From assembly GCF_000936425.1 (NCBI RefSeq), contig NZ_AVFK01000018.1, positions 86,710 to 150,709 of the forward strand: a stretch of DNA of 64,000 nt, read 5' to 3'. Origin of the DNA: Skermanella aerolata KACC 11604. Lineage in GTDB: Bacteria > Pseudomonadota > Alphaproteobacteria > Azospirillales > Azospirillaceae. The notes under the pieces are model-generated. The model saw nothing but the letters and a program-made list of their open reading frames with translations, was not told the DNA's origin and did not search any database. Below are positions 10,691 to 18,657 of this stretch, one piece after another. Numbering within the stretch: the stretch's first letter is position 1; every line of letters starts with the position of its first letter. The position numbers and the translations under genes were made by a program.

Positions 10691-10851
10691 AGGGGATGAT
10701 CTTGCCGCAGCGGATGGGAGACAACGACCTTAGCGGACATGGAAGCGGCTGCAAACCCCAAGCTACAATATCAAAGCTATAATTTATATTATGGAAATTA
10801 TCAGTGAGATATAACGACATGAGGCTTGACCGGACTGTCTTTTTGCCTCAG

Positions 10852-10885
10852 GGTTAGTGAATTCGGAATTCCGAATTCACTAACC
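10852..10885. promoter_or_regulatory. Perfect 34-bp palindrome, candidate operator of the GntR gene
   Basis: The left half GGTTAGTGAATTCGGAA (10852-10868) is followed directly by its exact reverse complement (10869-10885), with no spacer. It ends 19 bases before the ATG of the GntR-family gene at 10905. Placement suggests an autoregulatory operator, although in RNA it could also fold as a hairpin. The upstream 10760-10815 stretch is unusually AT-rich. Confidence 0.7.
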
Positions 10886-10904
10886 TTGACCGAGACGTTT
10901 CGTC

Positions 10905-11594
10905 ATGATGCCCATAGCCACCCAGCCGGTTCTCATCGATCAGGTCTACCAGCAGCTTGTGGAATCGATTGCCGACGGAAGCCTGCTTCCCGGCAGCCGT
11001 ATCCGCCAGGAAGAACTTGCCGAATGGCTGGGCGTGTCGCGGCAACCGGTAAGTCATGCGCTTCAACTCCTCAAGCATCAGGGCCTCTTGACCGAAAGCG
11101 GCAAACGCGGTCTGACCGTCGCACCGTTGGATGCCGGCAGGATCGTGGATCTGTATCAGGTCCGGACATCCCTGGACGCCCTCGCCGCCCGTCTCGCAGC
11201 GCAACGTTGCGCAGCCGGTTCTGCGAATGCGTCCCTGCGGCGTCAACTCGAAGAATCGCTGGAAAACGGAGCGTCGCTGAAACCGGACCGTCCGGCGGCA
11301 GTTTTCATCCAGGCGGATGTCGACTTCCATACGACCATCTACCGCCTGTCGGGAAATTCCGCGATCGAAGAAACGGTTGCGGCCCAGTGGCCGCACCTCA
11401 AGCGGTCAATGGGTGTGGTTCTCGACAACCCGGATGAGCGTCTTCTGGTCTGGCATGAACATGCGGCCATCGTCCGCTTCATCCTGGCCGGCAATGCGCA
11501 GCGTGCCGAATTGGCGGCTCATGATCATACCAGCCGGGCCGGCTCGGAAACGGCGAAGCGCCTCGCGGCCCTGATCAGCAATGAGGCGGCTTGA
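10905..11594 (+). CDS. GntR family transcriptional regulator (FCD type)
   Basis: A 229-aa FadR-subfamily regulator. The N-terminal winged helix (DQVYQQLVESIADGSLLPGS, then RQEELAEWLGVSRQPVSHAL) is typical GntR. It is followed by an all-helical ligand-binding FCD domain (about residues 80-215) with metal-binding-type residues near DVDFHTTIYRLSGN and WHEHAAIVRFI. It stands 63 bp upstream of a dioxygenase gene on the same strand and directly behind a perfect palindrome, so it probably controls itself and that cassette. The ligand is unknown. Other ATGs (10908) are also possible starts. Confidence 0.88.
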   Translation: MMPIATQPVLIDQVYQQLVESIADGSLLPGSRIRQEELAEWLGVSRQPVSHALQLLKHQGLLTESGKRGLTVAPLDAGRIVDLYQVRTSLDALAARLAAQRCAAGSANASLRRQLEESLENGASLKPDRPAAVFIQADVDFHTTIYRLSGNSAIEETVAAQWPHLKRSMGVVLDNPDERLLVWHEHAAIVRFILAGNAQRAELAAHDHTSRAGSETAKRLAALISNEAA

Positions 11595-11657
11595 GAACTC
11601 CAAGAATCTGAAAACAAGGGTCGCCAAAGATAGACCCAATTTACGGAGGGGACGACA

Positions 11658-12458
11658 ATGAAACTGACAGCAGAACAGCTCGCGAAGTTCGAAGAAGAAG
11701 GCTACATTTTCTTGCCGGAGTGTTTTTCTCCCGAGGAAGTCGAAGTTCTTCGGACCGAAGCCGAGGGTATCTATCATTCCGACCGGAAGGAAGTCTGGCG
11801 CGAGAAAAGCGGTGCGCCTCGTACCGCCTTCGCCGCCCACACCTATAACGAAGCATTCCGGATCCTGGGGGCTCACCCACGCCTGATCGAGCCTGTAGAG
11901 CAGTTCTTCGGAGAACAGCTTTACATGCATCAGTACAAGATCAACGCCAAGGCCGCGTTCGACGGCGAGGTCTGGCAGTGGCACCAGGATTATGGAACAT
12001 GGGCCAGGGACGACGGCATGCCGGACCCCCGGGCCATGAACATCTCGGTGTTCATTGACGAGGTCATGCCGATCAACGGGCCGCTGATGCTGATCCCCAG
12101 GAGCCACAAGCACGGCACGCTGGCTGCGGGTCACGATAAGCAGACGACGTCGTACCCGCTCTGGACCTTGGAGCATGATACCGTCAGCCGTCTGGTCGAT
12201 GAAGGCGGCATCGTGGCGCCGACCGGCAAGCCGGGCTCGGTACTGATGTTCCACGGCAATCTGGTCCATGGCTCGGCAGGTAACATAACCCCCTACCCTC
12301 GCAAGATCGTTTATCTGACGCTCAACTCGGTGTCGAACTACATCCGCAAGCCAACACGACCAGAATGGATCGCGCATCAGGACTTCGCGCCGATCCAGAC
12401 CGTTCCGGACGATGCGCTGCTCGACTATGCGCGGTCGCACCGGCTGGCGGCGGAGTAG
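11658..12458 (+). CDS. Phytanoyl-CoA dioxygenase (PhyH) family protein
   Basis: A 266-aa Fe(II)/2-oxoglutarate-dependent oxygenase. The iron triad is visible as H109-x-D111 (WQWHQDYGTW) and distal H204 (NLVHGSAGN), with R215 placed to bind 2-oxoglutarate. The run NGPLMLIPRSHKHG is shared with ectoine hydroxylase and other PhyH proteins, but the rest does not identify EctD. The substrate is therefore unknown. GGAGGGG at 11646-11652 is a strong ribosome-binding site. The gene is three bases from the next one, implying an operon with the oxidoreductase under the GntR regulator. Confidence 0.88.
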   Translation: MKLTAEQLAKFEEEGYIFLPECFSPEEVEVLRTEAEGIYHSDRKEVWREKSGAPRTAFAAHTYNEAFRILGAHPRLIEPVEQFFGEQLYMHQYKINAKAAFDGEVWQWHQDYGTWARDDGMPDPRAMNISVFIDEVMPINGPLMLIPRSHKHGTLAAGHDKQTTSYPLWTLEHDTVSRLVDEGGIVAPTGKPGSVLMFHGNLVHGSAGNITPYPRKIVYLTLNSVSNYIRKPTRPEWIAHQDFAPIQTVPDDALLDYARSHRLAAE

Positions 12459-12461
12459 ATC

Positions 12462-13775
12462 ATGAACCTCCACCAACTCCTCAAGGAGCGTCTGGCTGCG
12501 GGGCGACCGGTAAAGGTCGCCCTGATCGGCGCCGGCAAGTTTGGTTCCATGTTCCTGTCGCAGGTTCCGACGACTGCCGGCCTGGAAGTCGCCGTGATCG
12601 CCGATCTCGATCCCGAGCGGGCGCGAAATGCCTGCCGACAGGTTGGTTGGGACGAGGGCCGGATCGAGCGGACTGAGTTCGTCACCTCCGGTGCCGAAGC
12701 CTGCGGTCATCCGGAGGTCGAGGTCGTCATAGAATCGACCGGGTCGCCGGCGGCCGGTATCGCCCATGCCAAGGCGGCGATCGCCGCCGGCAAGCATATC
12801 GTCATGGTAAATGTCGAAGCCGATGTATTGGCGGGACCTCTGCTGGCAGAGGAAGCCCGATCCAAAGGCGTCGTCTATTCGATGGCATACGGCGACCAGC
12901 CGGCCTTGACGTCCGAGATGGTCGATTGGGCGCGGTCGTGCGGCTTCCAGGTAGTCGCTGCCGGCAAAGGCACCAAGTACCTGCCGCTCTTTCATACCGT
13001 CACTCCCGACGACGTCTGGGGCCACTATGGGTTGACCGACGAGGAAGCTCGACAGGGCGGAATGAACGCCCAGATGTTCAACTCCTTCCTTGACGGCACC
13101 AAGTCGGCGATCGAGATGGCGGCTATCGCCAATGCCTGCGAGTTGGACGTTCCATCCGACGGATTGCTGTTTCCTCCCTGCGGCGTCGATGATCTTCCCC
13201 ATATCCTGCGTCCGAAGTCGGTGGGCGGTGTTCTGGAACGCGAGGGAATGGTCGAGGTCGTCTCGTCGCTGGAACGGGATGGACGACCGGTTTTTCGAGA
13301 CCTCCGCTGGGGCGTCTATGTCGTTCTCAAGGCGCCAAACGATTATGCCAAGGCTTGTTTCAAGCAGTACGGGCTGAAGACCGACGATAGCGGCGTCTAT
13401 GCAGCGATGTATAAGCCGTATCACCTGATCGGGCTCGAGCTTGGTATTTCGGTGCTTTCCGCGGCTTTGCGACACGAACCGACGGGTCAAACGCGCAGCT
13501 TCCGGGGCGATGTGGCGTCCGTCGCCAAGCGGCAGTTGAAGGCCGGAGAGATGCTGGATGGCGAGGGTGGCTATACGGTCTGGGGCAAGCTGGTCTCCGC
13601 CGACCAGAGCCTAAAGATGGGCATCCTGCCGATCGGGCTTGCTCACAAAGTAAAGTTGCGAAACGACGTTCCGGCAGGACAAGCCGTGACGTGGTCGGAC
13701 ATCGAGATCCCGAACGACAGCGAGGCTGTCCGGGTTCGCCAAGCTATGGAGCAGCGGTTCCAGCCATCTCGATGA
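12462..13775 (+). CDS. NAD(P)-dependent oxidoreductase with C-terminal SAF domain
   Basis: A 437-aa protein with an N-terminal Rossmann fold (VALIGAGKFGSMFLSQ, then VIADLDPERA), a homoserine-dehydrogenase-like middle (GKHIVMVNVEADVLAGPLLA) and a C-terminal SAF-type segment (LKAGEMLDGEGGYTVWGKL, then GLAHKVKLRNDVPAGQAVTWSDIEI). Such proteins are often misannotated as FlgA because of the SAF domain, but they probably act on sugar-acid or hydroxy-acid substrates. It is presumably co-transcribed with the PhyH oxygenase 3 bp upstream. Its last 32 bases overlap the convergent MBL gene. The substrate is not identifiable. Confidence 0.82.
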   Translation: MNLHQLLKERLAAGRPVKVALIGAGKFGSMFLSQVPTTAGLEVAVIADLDPERARNACRQVGWDEGRIERTEFVTSGAEACGHPEVEVVIESTGSPAAGIAHAKAAIAAGKHIVMVNVEADVLAGPLLAEEARSKGVVYSMAYGDQPALTSEMVDWARSCGFQVVAAGKGTKYLPLFHTVTPDDVWGHYGLTDEEARQGGMNAQMFNSFLDGTKSAIEMAAIANACELDVPSDGLLFPPCGVDDLPHILRPKSVGGVLEREGMVEVVSSLERDGRPVFRDLRWGVYVVLKAPNDYAKACFKQYGLKTDDSGVYAAMYKPYHLIGLELGISVLSAALRHEPTGQTRSFRGDVASVAKRQLKAGEMLDGEGGYTVWGKLVSADQSLKMGILPIGLAHKVKLRNDVPAGQAVTWSDIEIPNDSEAVRVRQAMEQRFQPSR

Positions 13776-14529
13776 CCAGCCCGTCATAGGCCGGCTCGAC
13801 CCCCGGCGGCAACAGCCGCATGACGTTGTCGTAGTCCATGGTCTGGTTCATGTGGGTCAGGTAAGCCCGGCGCGGCCTGACCCGCTTGATCCATTCTAAA
13901 GTGGTTTCCAGATGTGCGTGGACGGGATGCGGCGGCGCGATCCTGGCGCAGTCGACGATCCAGGTATCGACCCCTTCCAGCGCGCCGAATGCGGCTTCGT
14001 CCAGCCTGACGACATCGGTCGAATAGGCGAAATCTCCGAACCGGAAGCCGAGGGACTTCATCCAGCCGTGGTCCTGTTCGAACGGCAGGATCTCCATCCC
14101 CCCGATGCTGAACGGACCGTCGATCTCGTGGATCGTCAGCATCGGTTTATAGAAGAATGCGCCCGGCTTGATCGGCGTGAAGCAGTAGCCGAACCTATGC
14201 ATCAGGTCGTCGAGGGTGCCGCGGTCGGCATAGGCGTCCAGCGGCCTGCCCATGGCAATGTTGATGCCGCGCAGGTCGTCCATTCCATGGGTATGGTCGG
14301 CATGGGAGTGGGTGTAGACGACTGCGCTCAGCCAAGTGACTCCTGCCGCGATCAACTGCTCGCGGACATCGGGGCCGCTATCCACCAGGACTCGGACGCC
14401 GCGATCCTCGACCAGAATCGACGGACGTCTGCGCCGGTTCTTTGGATTCGCGGGATCGCAGGCTCCCCAGTCGCCGCCGATCAGCGGAACGCCGGCGGAA
14501 CCGCCGGAGCCGAGAACCGTGATCCTCAT
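13744..14529 (-). CDS. MBL-fold metallohydrolase (PhnP-like)
   Basis: A 261-aa metallo-beta-lactamase-fold protein. The metal motif is THSHADHTHGMDDLR, with a later HGW and the C-terminal YLTHMNQTMDYD. The N-terminus MRITVLGSGGSAGVPLIGG and the insertion GACDPANPKNRRRR resemble PhnP-type cyclic phosphodiesterases. The metG-tatD-MBL gene order is widespread in Alphaproteobacteria, where the function remains unclear. The start overlaps the tatD stop by four bases. Its end runs 32 bases into the end of the convergent oxidoreductase gene. Confidence 0.88.
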   Translation of the reverse strand: MRITVLGSGGSAGVPLIGGDWGACDPANPKNRRRRPSILVEDRGVRVLVDSGPDVREQLIAAGVTWLSAVVYTHSHADHTHGMDDLRGINIAMGRPLDAYADRGTLDDLMHRFGYCFTPIKPGAFFYKPMLTIHEIDGPFSIGGMEILPFEQDHGWMKSLGFRFGDFAYSTDVVRLDEAAFGALEGVDTWIVDCARIAPPHPVHAHLETTLEWIKRVRPRRAYLTHMNQTMDYDNVMRLLPPGVEPAYDGLVIEMAGTAAP

Positions 14530-15314
14530 GACGTCGGTGCCGGCATCCGGTTGAAGAGCCGGAAGAAGTTTTCCGTCGTCCGAGCCGCCAGTTCCTCGAC
14601 CGGGATGCCCTTGACCTCCGCGACCACGGCGGCCGTATGAGCGACGAAGGCCGGTTCGTTGCGCTTGCCACGTTTCGGCATCGGTGCGAGGAAGGGCGCG
14701 TCCGTTTCGACCAGGATCCGGTCCAGTGGAACCGAACGTACGATGTCGCGCAGTTCCTCGGACTTCCGGAAAGTTACGATGCCGGACAGGGATATGTAGA
14801 AGCCGAACTCCAGGGCCTGCTCCGCCAGTTCCCGGCCGGAGCTGAAGCAGTGCAGGACTCCGCGCAAGCCCTGCCCTGCCCCTTCCTCCTTAAGGATTCT
14901 GGCGGTGTCCGAATCCGCGTCGCGGGTATGGACGATGATCGGCAGGTCGGTTTCCCGGCAGGCCTGGGCGTGGATTCGAAAACCCGCTTCCTGGATGTCG
15001 CGCGGGCTGTTGTCGTAGAAGTAGTCCAGCCCGGTTTCACCGATGCCCACAACCTTCGGATGAGTCGAGAGTTCGACAAGCTTTCCGACCGAGGTAACGG
15101 ACTGCTCCTCCGCCGCCTGGTGCGGATGGACGCCGACGGTGCAGTAGACTTCCTCGTAGGCTTCGGCGATTTCGCGAATCTGGTCGAACCGGCTGATGCG
15201 GGTGGAGATCGTGACCATCCGGCCGACCCCTGCCCGCTTCGCCCGCGCCACGATCTCGTCCCGTTCCTCGGCGAAGTCCGGAAAATCCAGATGGCAGTGA
15301 CTGTCGATCAGCAT
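14526..15314 (-). CDS. TatD family metal-dependent hydrolase (DNase)
   Basis: A 262-aa TIM-barrel amidohydrolase-superfamily protein. It has the metal ligands of MLIDSHCHLDF, the central E of GIGETGLDYFYD, IIVHTRDAD, VLHCFSSG, and the terminal ETDAPFLAP. TatD proteins are 3'-5' exonucleases or D-aminoacyl-tRNA deacylases depending on subfamily. It lies 5 bp downstream of metG and overlaps the MBL gene, as is usual for this locus. Confidence 0.93.
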   Translation of the reverse strand: MLIDSHCHLDFPDFAEERDEIVARAKRAGVGRMVTISTRISRFDQIREIAEAYEEVYCTVGVHPHQAAEEQSVTSVGKLVELSTHPKVVGIGETGLDYFYDNSPRDIQEAGFRIHAQACRETDLPIIVHTRDADSDTARILKEEGAGQGLRGVLHCFSSGRELAEQALEFGFYISLSGIVTFRKSEELRDIVRSVPLDRILVETDAPFLAPMPKRGKRNEPAFVAHTAAVVAEVKGIPVEELAARTTENFFRLFNRMPAPTS

Positions 15315-15319
15315 CGCAC

Positions 15320-16876
15320 TCAGTTTCCCGCTTCCTCGACGAACCGGGGGAACACGCCCTGCGGCGGCGGCAGGGGCGTGCCGGACGCGAGCGCCTGTCC
15401 CTCGGCCAGACGGTCGAAGCCGCGTTCGTCCTGCGGCACGGCGAGCTGATCCAGGATCTTGGCCGACGCATCGGGCATCAGCGGCTGGGTCAGGATGGCA
15501 AGCCGGCGGATCGTCTCGGCCAGCACATACAGCACCGTTCCCATGCGGGCCGGATCGGTCTTGCGCAGAGCCCAGGGGGCCTGCTCGTCGACGTAACGGT
15601 TGGCGTCGCCGATGACGGCCCAGAGCGCCTCGATCGCCTTATGGAAAGCCTGCACCGACAACTCCCGTCGAACGGTTTCAAGCAGCGCCGCAGAGGCTCC
15701 CAGCAGCTTGCCGTCGGCATCGCTGAACTCGCCATGCTGAGGCACGCTGGCGCCACAGTTCTTCTGGATCATCGACAGCACGCGCTGGACAAGGTTCCCG
15801 TAGTCGTTGGCAAGGTCGCCGTTCAGGCGGTTGACCATGGCGCGCCTGGAGAAGTCGCCGTCGTTGCCGAACGGTACTTCCCGCAGCAGGAAGTAGCGGG
15901 TCGGGTCGAGACCGTAGGTCGAGACCAGAGCATCCGGAGCCACCACGTTGCCCAGCGACTTCGACATCTTCTGGCCTTCGATGGTCCACCAGCCATGGGC
16001 GAACACGCGCTTCGGCGGCTCCAGGTCGGCCGCCATCAGGAAGGCCGGCCAGTAGACGGCGTGGAAGCGCAGGATGTCCTTGCCGACCATGTGCAGGTCG
16101 GCCGGCCAGTACTTGCCGTAGTCGCTGTCGGGCGCCGTGTTGGGATATCCGACGGCGGTGATGTAGTTGGTCAGCGCGTCGAGCCAGACATACATGATGT
16201 GCTGCTCGTCGCCCGGAACCGGCACGCCCCAGTCGAAGGTCGTGCGGCTGACCGACAGGTCGCGCAGGCCCGACTTGACGAAGGCCATGACTTCGTTGCG
16301 CTTGCCCGGCGGCAGGATGAAATCCGGGTTGTCCTCGTAGAACTTGATCAGCCGGTCCTGCCACGCCGAGAGGCGGAAGAAGTAGCTGGGCTCCTCGACC
16401 CATTCGCACTCGGCACCGGTTGGCGCCAGCTTCTTACCGCTCGGAGTCGTGGTCAGCTCGTCCTCGCCATAGAAAGCCTCGTCGCGGACGGCGTACCAGC
16501 CGGCATAGGAGCCGAGATAGATCTCCCCCTTGTCGGCCAGCTTGCGCCACAGCGCCTGGCACGCCTCGATATGGCGCGGTTCGGTCGTGCGGATGAAATC
16601 GTCGTTGGAGTAGTTCATCGCGGCCGCCAGGTCGCGGAAGTTCTGCGAAACCCGGTCGGTGAAGGTCTGCGGGTCGATGCCGGCCAGCTTGGCCGATTTC
16701 TCGACCTTCTGGCCGTGCTCGTCGGTGCCGGTCAGGAACTTCACGTCGTAGCCGTCGAGGCGCATGAAGCGGGCCAGGACATCGCACGCCAAGGTCGTGT
16801 AAGCGTGGCCGATATGGGGTACGTCGTTGACGTAGTAAATCGGCGTCGTGATGTAATAGGGCTTTGACCCGGCCAT
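15320..16876 (-). CDS. metG: Methionyl-tRNA synthetase
   Basis: MetG (518 aa) charges tRNA-Met. The class I HIGH signature is in YYVNDVPHIGHAYTTLACD, TGTDEHGQKVEKSA lines the active site, and the KMSKS loop is KMSKSLGNVV. The anticodon-binding helical domain occupies the C-terminal third. The protein lacks the C-terminal tRNA-binding (EMAP-like) extension of longer MetG forms, as is normal in Alphaproteobacteria. The ATG at 16876 is preceded by AGGAGAG. It heads metG-tatD-MBL, 63 bp after holB. Confidence 0.97.
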   Translation of the reverse strand: MAGSKPYYITTPIYYVNDVPHIGHAYTTLACDVLARFMRLDGYDVKFLTGTDEHGQKVEKSAKLAGIDPQTFTDRVSQNFRDLAAAMNYSNDDFIRTTEPRHIEACQALWRKLADKGEIYLGSYAGWYAVRDEAFYGEDELTTTPSGKKLAPTGAECEWVEEPSYFFRLSAWQDRLIKFYEDNPDFILPPGKRNEVMAFVKSGLRDLSVSRTTFDWGVPVPGDEQHIMYVWLDALTNYITAVGYPNTAPDSDYGKYWPADLHMVGKDILRFHAVYWPAFLMAADLEPPKRVFAHGWWTIEGQKMSKSLGNVVAPDALVSTYGLDPTRYFLLREVPFGNDGDFSRRAMVNRLNGDLANDYGNLVQRVLSMIQKNCGASVPQHGEFSDADGKLLGASAALLETVRRELSVQAFHKAIEALWAVIGDANRYVDEQAPWALRKTDPARMGTVLYVLAETIRRLAILTQPLMPDASAKILDQLAVPQDERGFDRLAEGQALASGTPLPPPQGVFPRFVEEAGN

Positions 16877-16939
16877 TCGGCTCTCCTGCGCGGCGTGTCG
16901 TCTTTTATATTGTACGGCTATATATAGTACCGCTCCGCA

Positions 16940-18028
16940 TCAGGCGGAGGCGGCAGCCTCCACCGTCTGCAAGGCATTCAGAATGACCTGTTTTCGATCG
17001 AGATTGGCGCTTTCGGCCCGTGCGAAAAGGCGGTTGACCTTTTCCCACACCTCAACCCACCGATCAAGGCCGCGATCCCCGGCAAGCCGGGACATCAGGG
17101 CTGCCTCGCCGGGTACCACTTCGGGCGGCAGCGCTTCGCGAGCGAGCGAGCGTGCGAAGCGGGCGAGCCACCATACCAGCAGATCCGTCACCGCGTAGTA
17201 TGCGGTATCGGAACCCTTGCGCGCCAGCTTGTCGCCAAGCCCATGCGCCGCCACCAGATCGAGCTTGGGCAGGGTGCCGAGCAAACCCATCAGGTCGCGG
17301 TACAGCGTCAGCCCACCCGCGGAGGCAAGGTCTAGTGCGCGGCCGATGCTGCCTTCGGCGAGACGCGCCAGCGCCGCCCGGTCGGCGTCCGGCAGATCGG
17401 GATGATGCCGTCCCAGCAGATCGCTTACGACATCCTCGGGTAGAGGCGGCAGCAGCAGCTTGCGGCAGCGCGACCGGATCGTCGGGAGCAACCCGCCGGG
17501 ATTCTCAGTCACGACGAGAAGTACGGTGCGCGCCGGCGGTTCTTCCAGGATCTTCAGGATTGCGTTCTGACCGCTGGTATTGAGCCGGTCGGCGCCGTCC
17601 ACGATAACCACCCGCCAGCCGCCTTCGGCTGCGGTCAGGTGAAGGAACGGCGCTATCCGGCGCACCTGATCGACCGGAATGTCGGTCTTCAGCCGGCCTT
17701 TCTTGTCATCGAACGGCCGTTCGATGGTCAGCAGGTCGGCATGCCCGTTGGATGCTATCCGCGTGAAAACCGGATGCGTCGGGGCGACGTAGAGGCTCTC
17801 GGCGGGCGGCGGATCGCCGAACAGGCCGCCGGTCTGCTCGATGCCGTTGGCCAGGACGAAGCGGGCGAAGCGGAAGGCAAGGGTCGCCTTGCCGATGCCG
17901 GGAATGCCGCCGATCAGCCAGGCATGCGGCAATCGGCCGGAGTTCCAGGCGTCCAGCAGCACCTGTTCGGCGGCGTGATGGGCGAGCAGGTCCGGGTTAT
18001 GGCGCGGATCGGGGAATTCAGCATTCAT
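16940..18028 (-). CDS. holB: DNA polymerase III subunit delta'
   Basis: A 362-aa clamp-loader subunit. The N-terminal AAA+ domain has Walker A GGIPGIGKATLAF and the sensor/ATPase region VDGADRLNTSGQNAILKILEEPP. The SRC motif (TIRSRCRKLLLPP) typical of clamp loaders follows. A DNA pol III delta' C-terminal helical domain completes it. The start overlaps the tmk stop by four bases, reproducing the common tmk-holB-metG order. Confidence 0.95.
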   Translation of the reverse strand: MNAEFPDPRHNPDLLAHHAAEQVLLDAWNSGRLPHAWLIGGIPGIGKATLAFRFARFVLANGIEQTGGLFGDPPPAESLYVAPTHPVFTRIASNGHADLLTIERPFDDKKGRLKTDIPVDQVRRIAPFLHLTAAEGGWRVVIVDGADRLNTSGQNAILKILEEPPARTVLLVVTENPGGLLPTIRSRCRKLLLPPLPEDVVSDLLGRHHPDLPDADRAALARLAEGSIGRALDLASAGGLTLYRDLMGLLGTLPKLDLVAAHGLGDKLARKGSDTAYYAVTDLLVWWLARFARSLAREALPPEVVPGEAALMSRLAGDRGLDRWVEVWEKVNRLFARAESANLDRKQVILNALQTVEAAASA

Positions 18029-18654
18029 GCGAGCAGGCGGTCGGCGACGGCTTTCAGGATGGTGGCATGGACCTCGTCGACGCTGCCGGACGCATCGATG
18101 ACGACGCAGCGCTGCGGCTCACGACCGGCTATCTCCAGGAAGCCGTCGCGCAGGCGTCGATGGAAAGACAGGTCCATCCGTTCGTAGCGGTCCTCGCCGT
18201 CGTGCCGGGCATGGGCACGGGTGACGCCGGCTTCCGGCGGGATGTCGAGGATCAGGGTCAGGTCCGGAGCGAAACCGCCGACGGCGACTTCGTAGAGGCG
18301 TTCGATCGGTTCGCGGCCGAGGCCGTGGCCGTAGCCCTGATAGGCCATAGTGCTGTCGGCGAAGCGGTCGGATACGACCCAGCGGCCGGCGTCCAGCGCC
18401 GGCCAGACCGTCCGCGCCAGATGGTCGCGCCGGGCCGCGAAGTGGAGCAGCGCTTCGGTTACCCCATCCCAGCGGCCGGGATCGCCGGAAACCAGAAGCT
18501 TGCGGATCTCCTCGGCACCTGTGGCGCCCCCCGGCTCGCGGGTGGCGAGCACGTCCCGCCCCTGCCCGGCCAAGGCTGCGGCCAGCAAGCGTACCTGGGT
18601 ACTCTTGCCGGCGCCTTCGCCGCCTTCGAAGGTTATGAAGCGTCCGCGCGTCAC
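18025..18654 (-). CDS. tmk: Thymidylate kinase
   Basis: Tmk (209 aa) phosphorylates dTMP to dTDP. The P-loop is FEGGEGAGKSTQ, followed by the TREPGG motif. The DRF/DRY-type motif is VVSDRFADSTMAYQGYG, and a lid region follows with RAHARHDGEDRYE. Length and motifs are standard. The gene is four bases from the carboxypeptidase upstream and overlaps holB downstream, so it sits in the middle of a minus-strand operon. Confidence 0.96.
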   Translation of the reverse strand: MTRGRFITFEGGEGAGKSTQVRLLAAALAGQGRDVLATREPGGATGAEEIRKLLVSGDPGRWDGVTEALLHFAARRDHLARTVWPALDAGRWVVSDRFADSTMAYQGYGHGLGREPIERLYEVAVGGFAPDLTLILDIPPEAGVTRAHARHDGEDRYERMDLSFHRRLRDGFLEIAGREPQRCVVIDASGSVDEVHATILKAVADRLLA

Positions 18655-18657
18655 CGG

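Noticed and set aside
11658..12458. Ectoine hydroxylase EctD
   Set aside because: It shares the PhyH iron site and a short NGPLMLIPRSH run, but other EctD signature segments are absent and no ectABC genes are nearby.
11406..13490. Minus-strand frame of almost 700 codons opposite the dioxygenase/oxidoreductase cassette
   Set aside because: It spans three recognisable plus-strand genes and shows no domain of its own.
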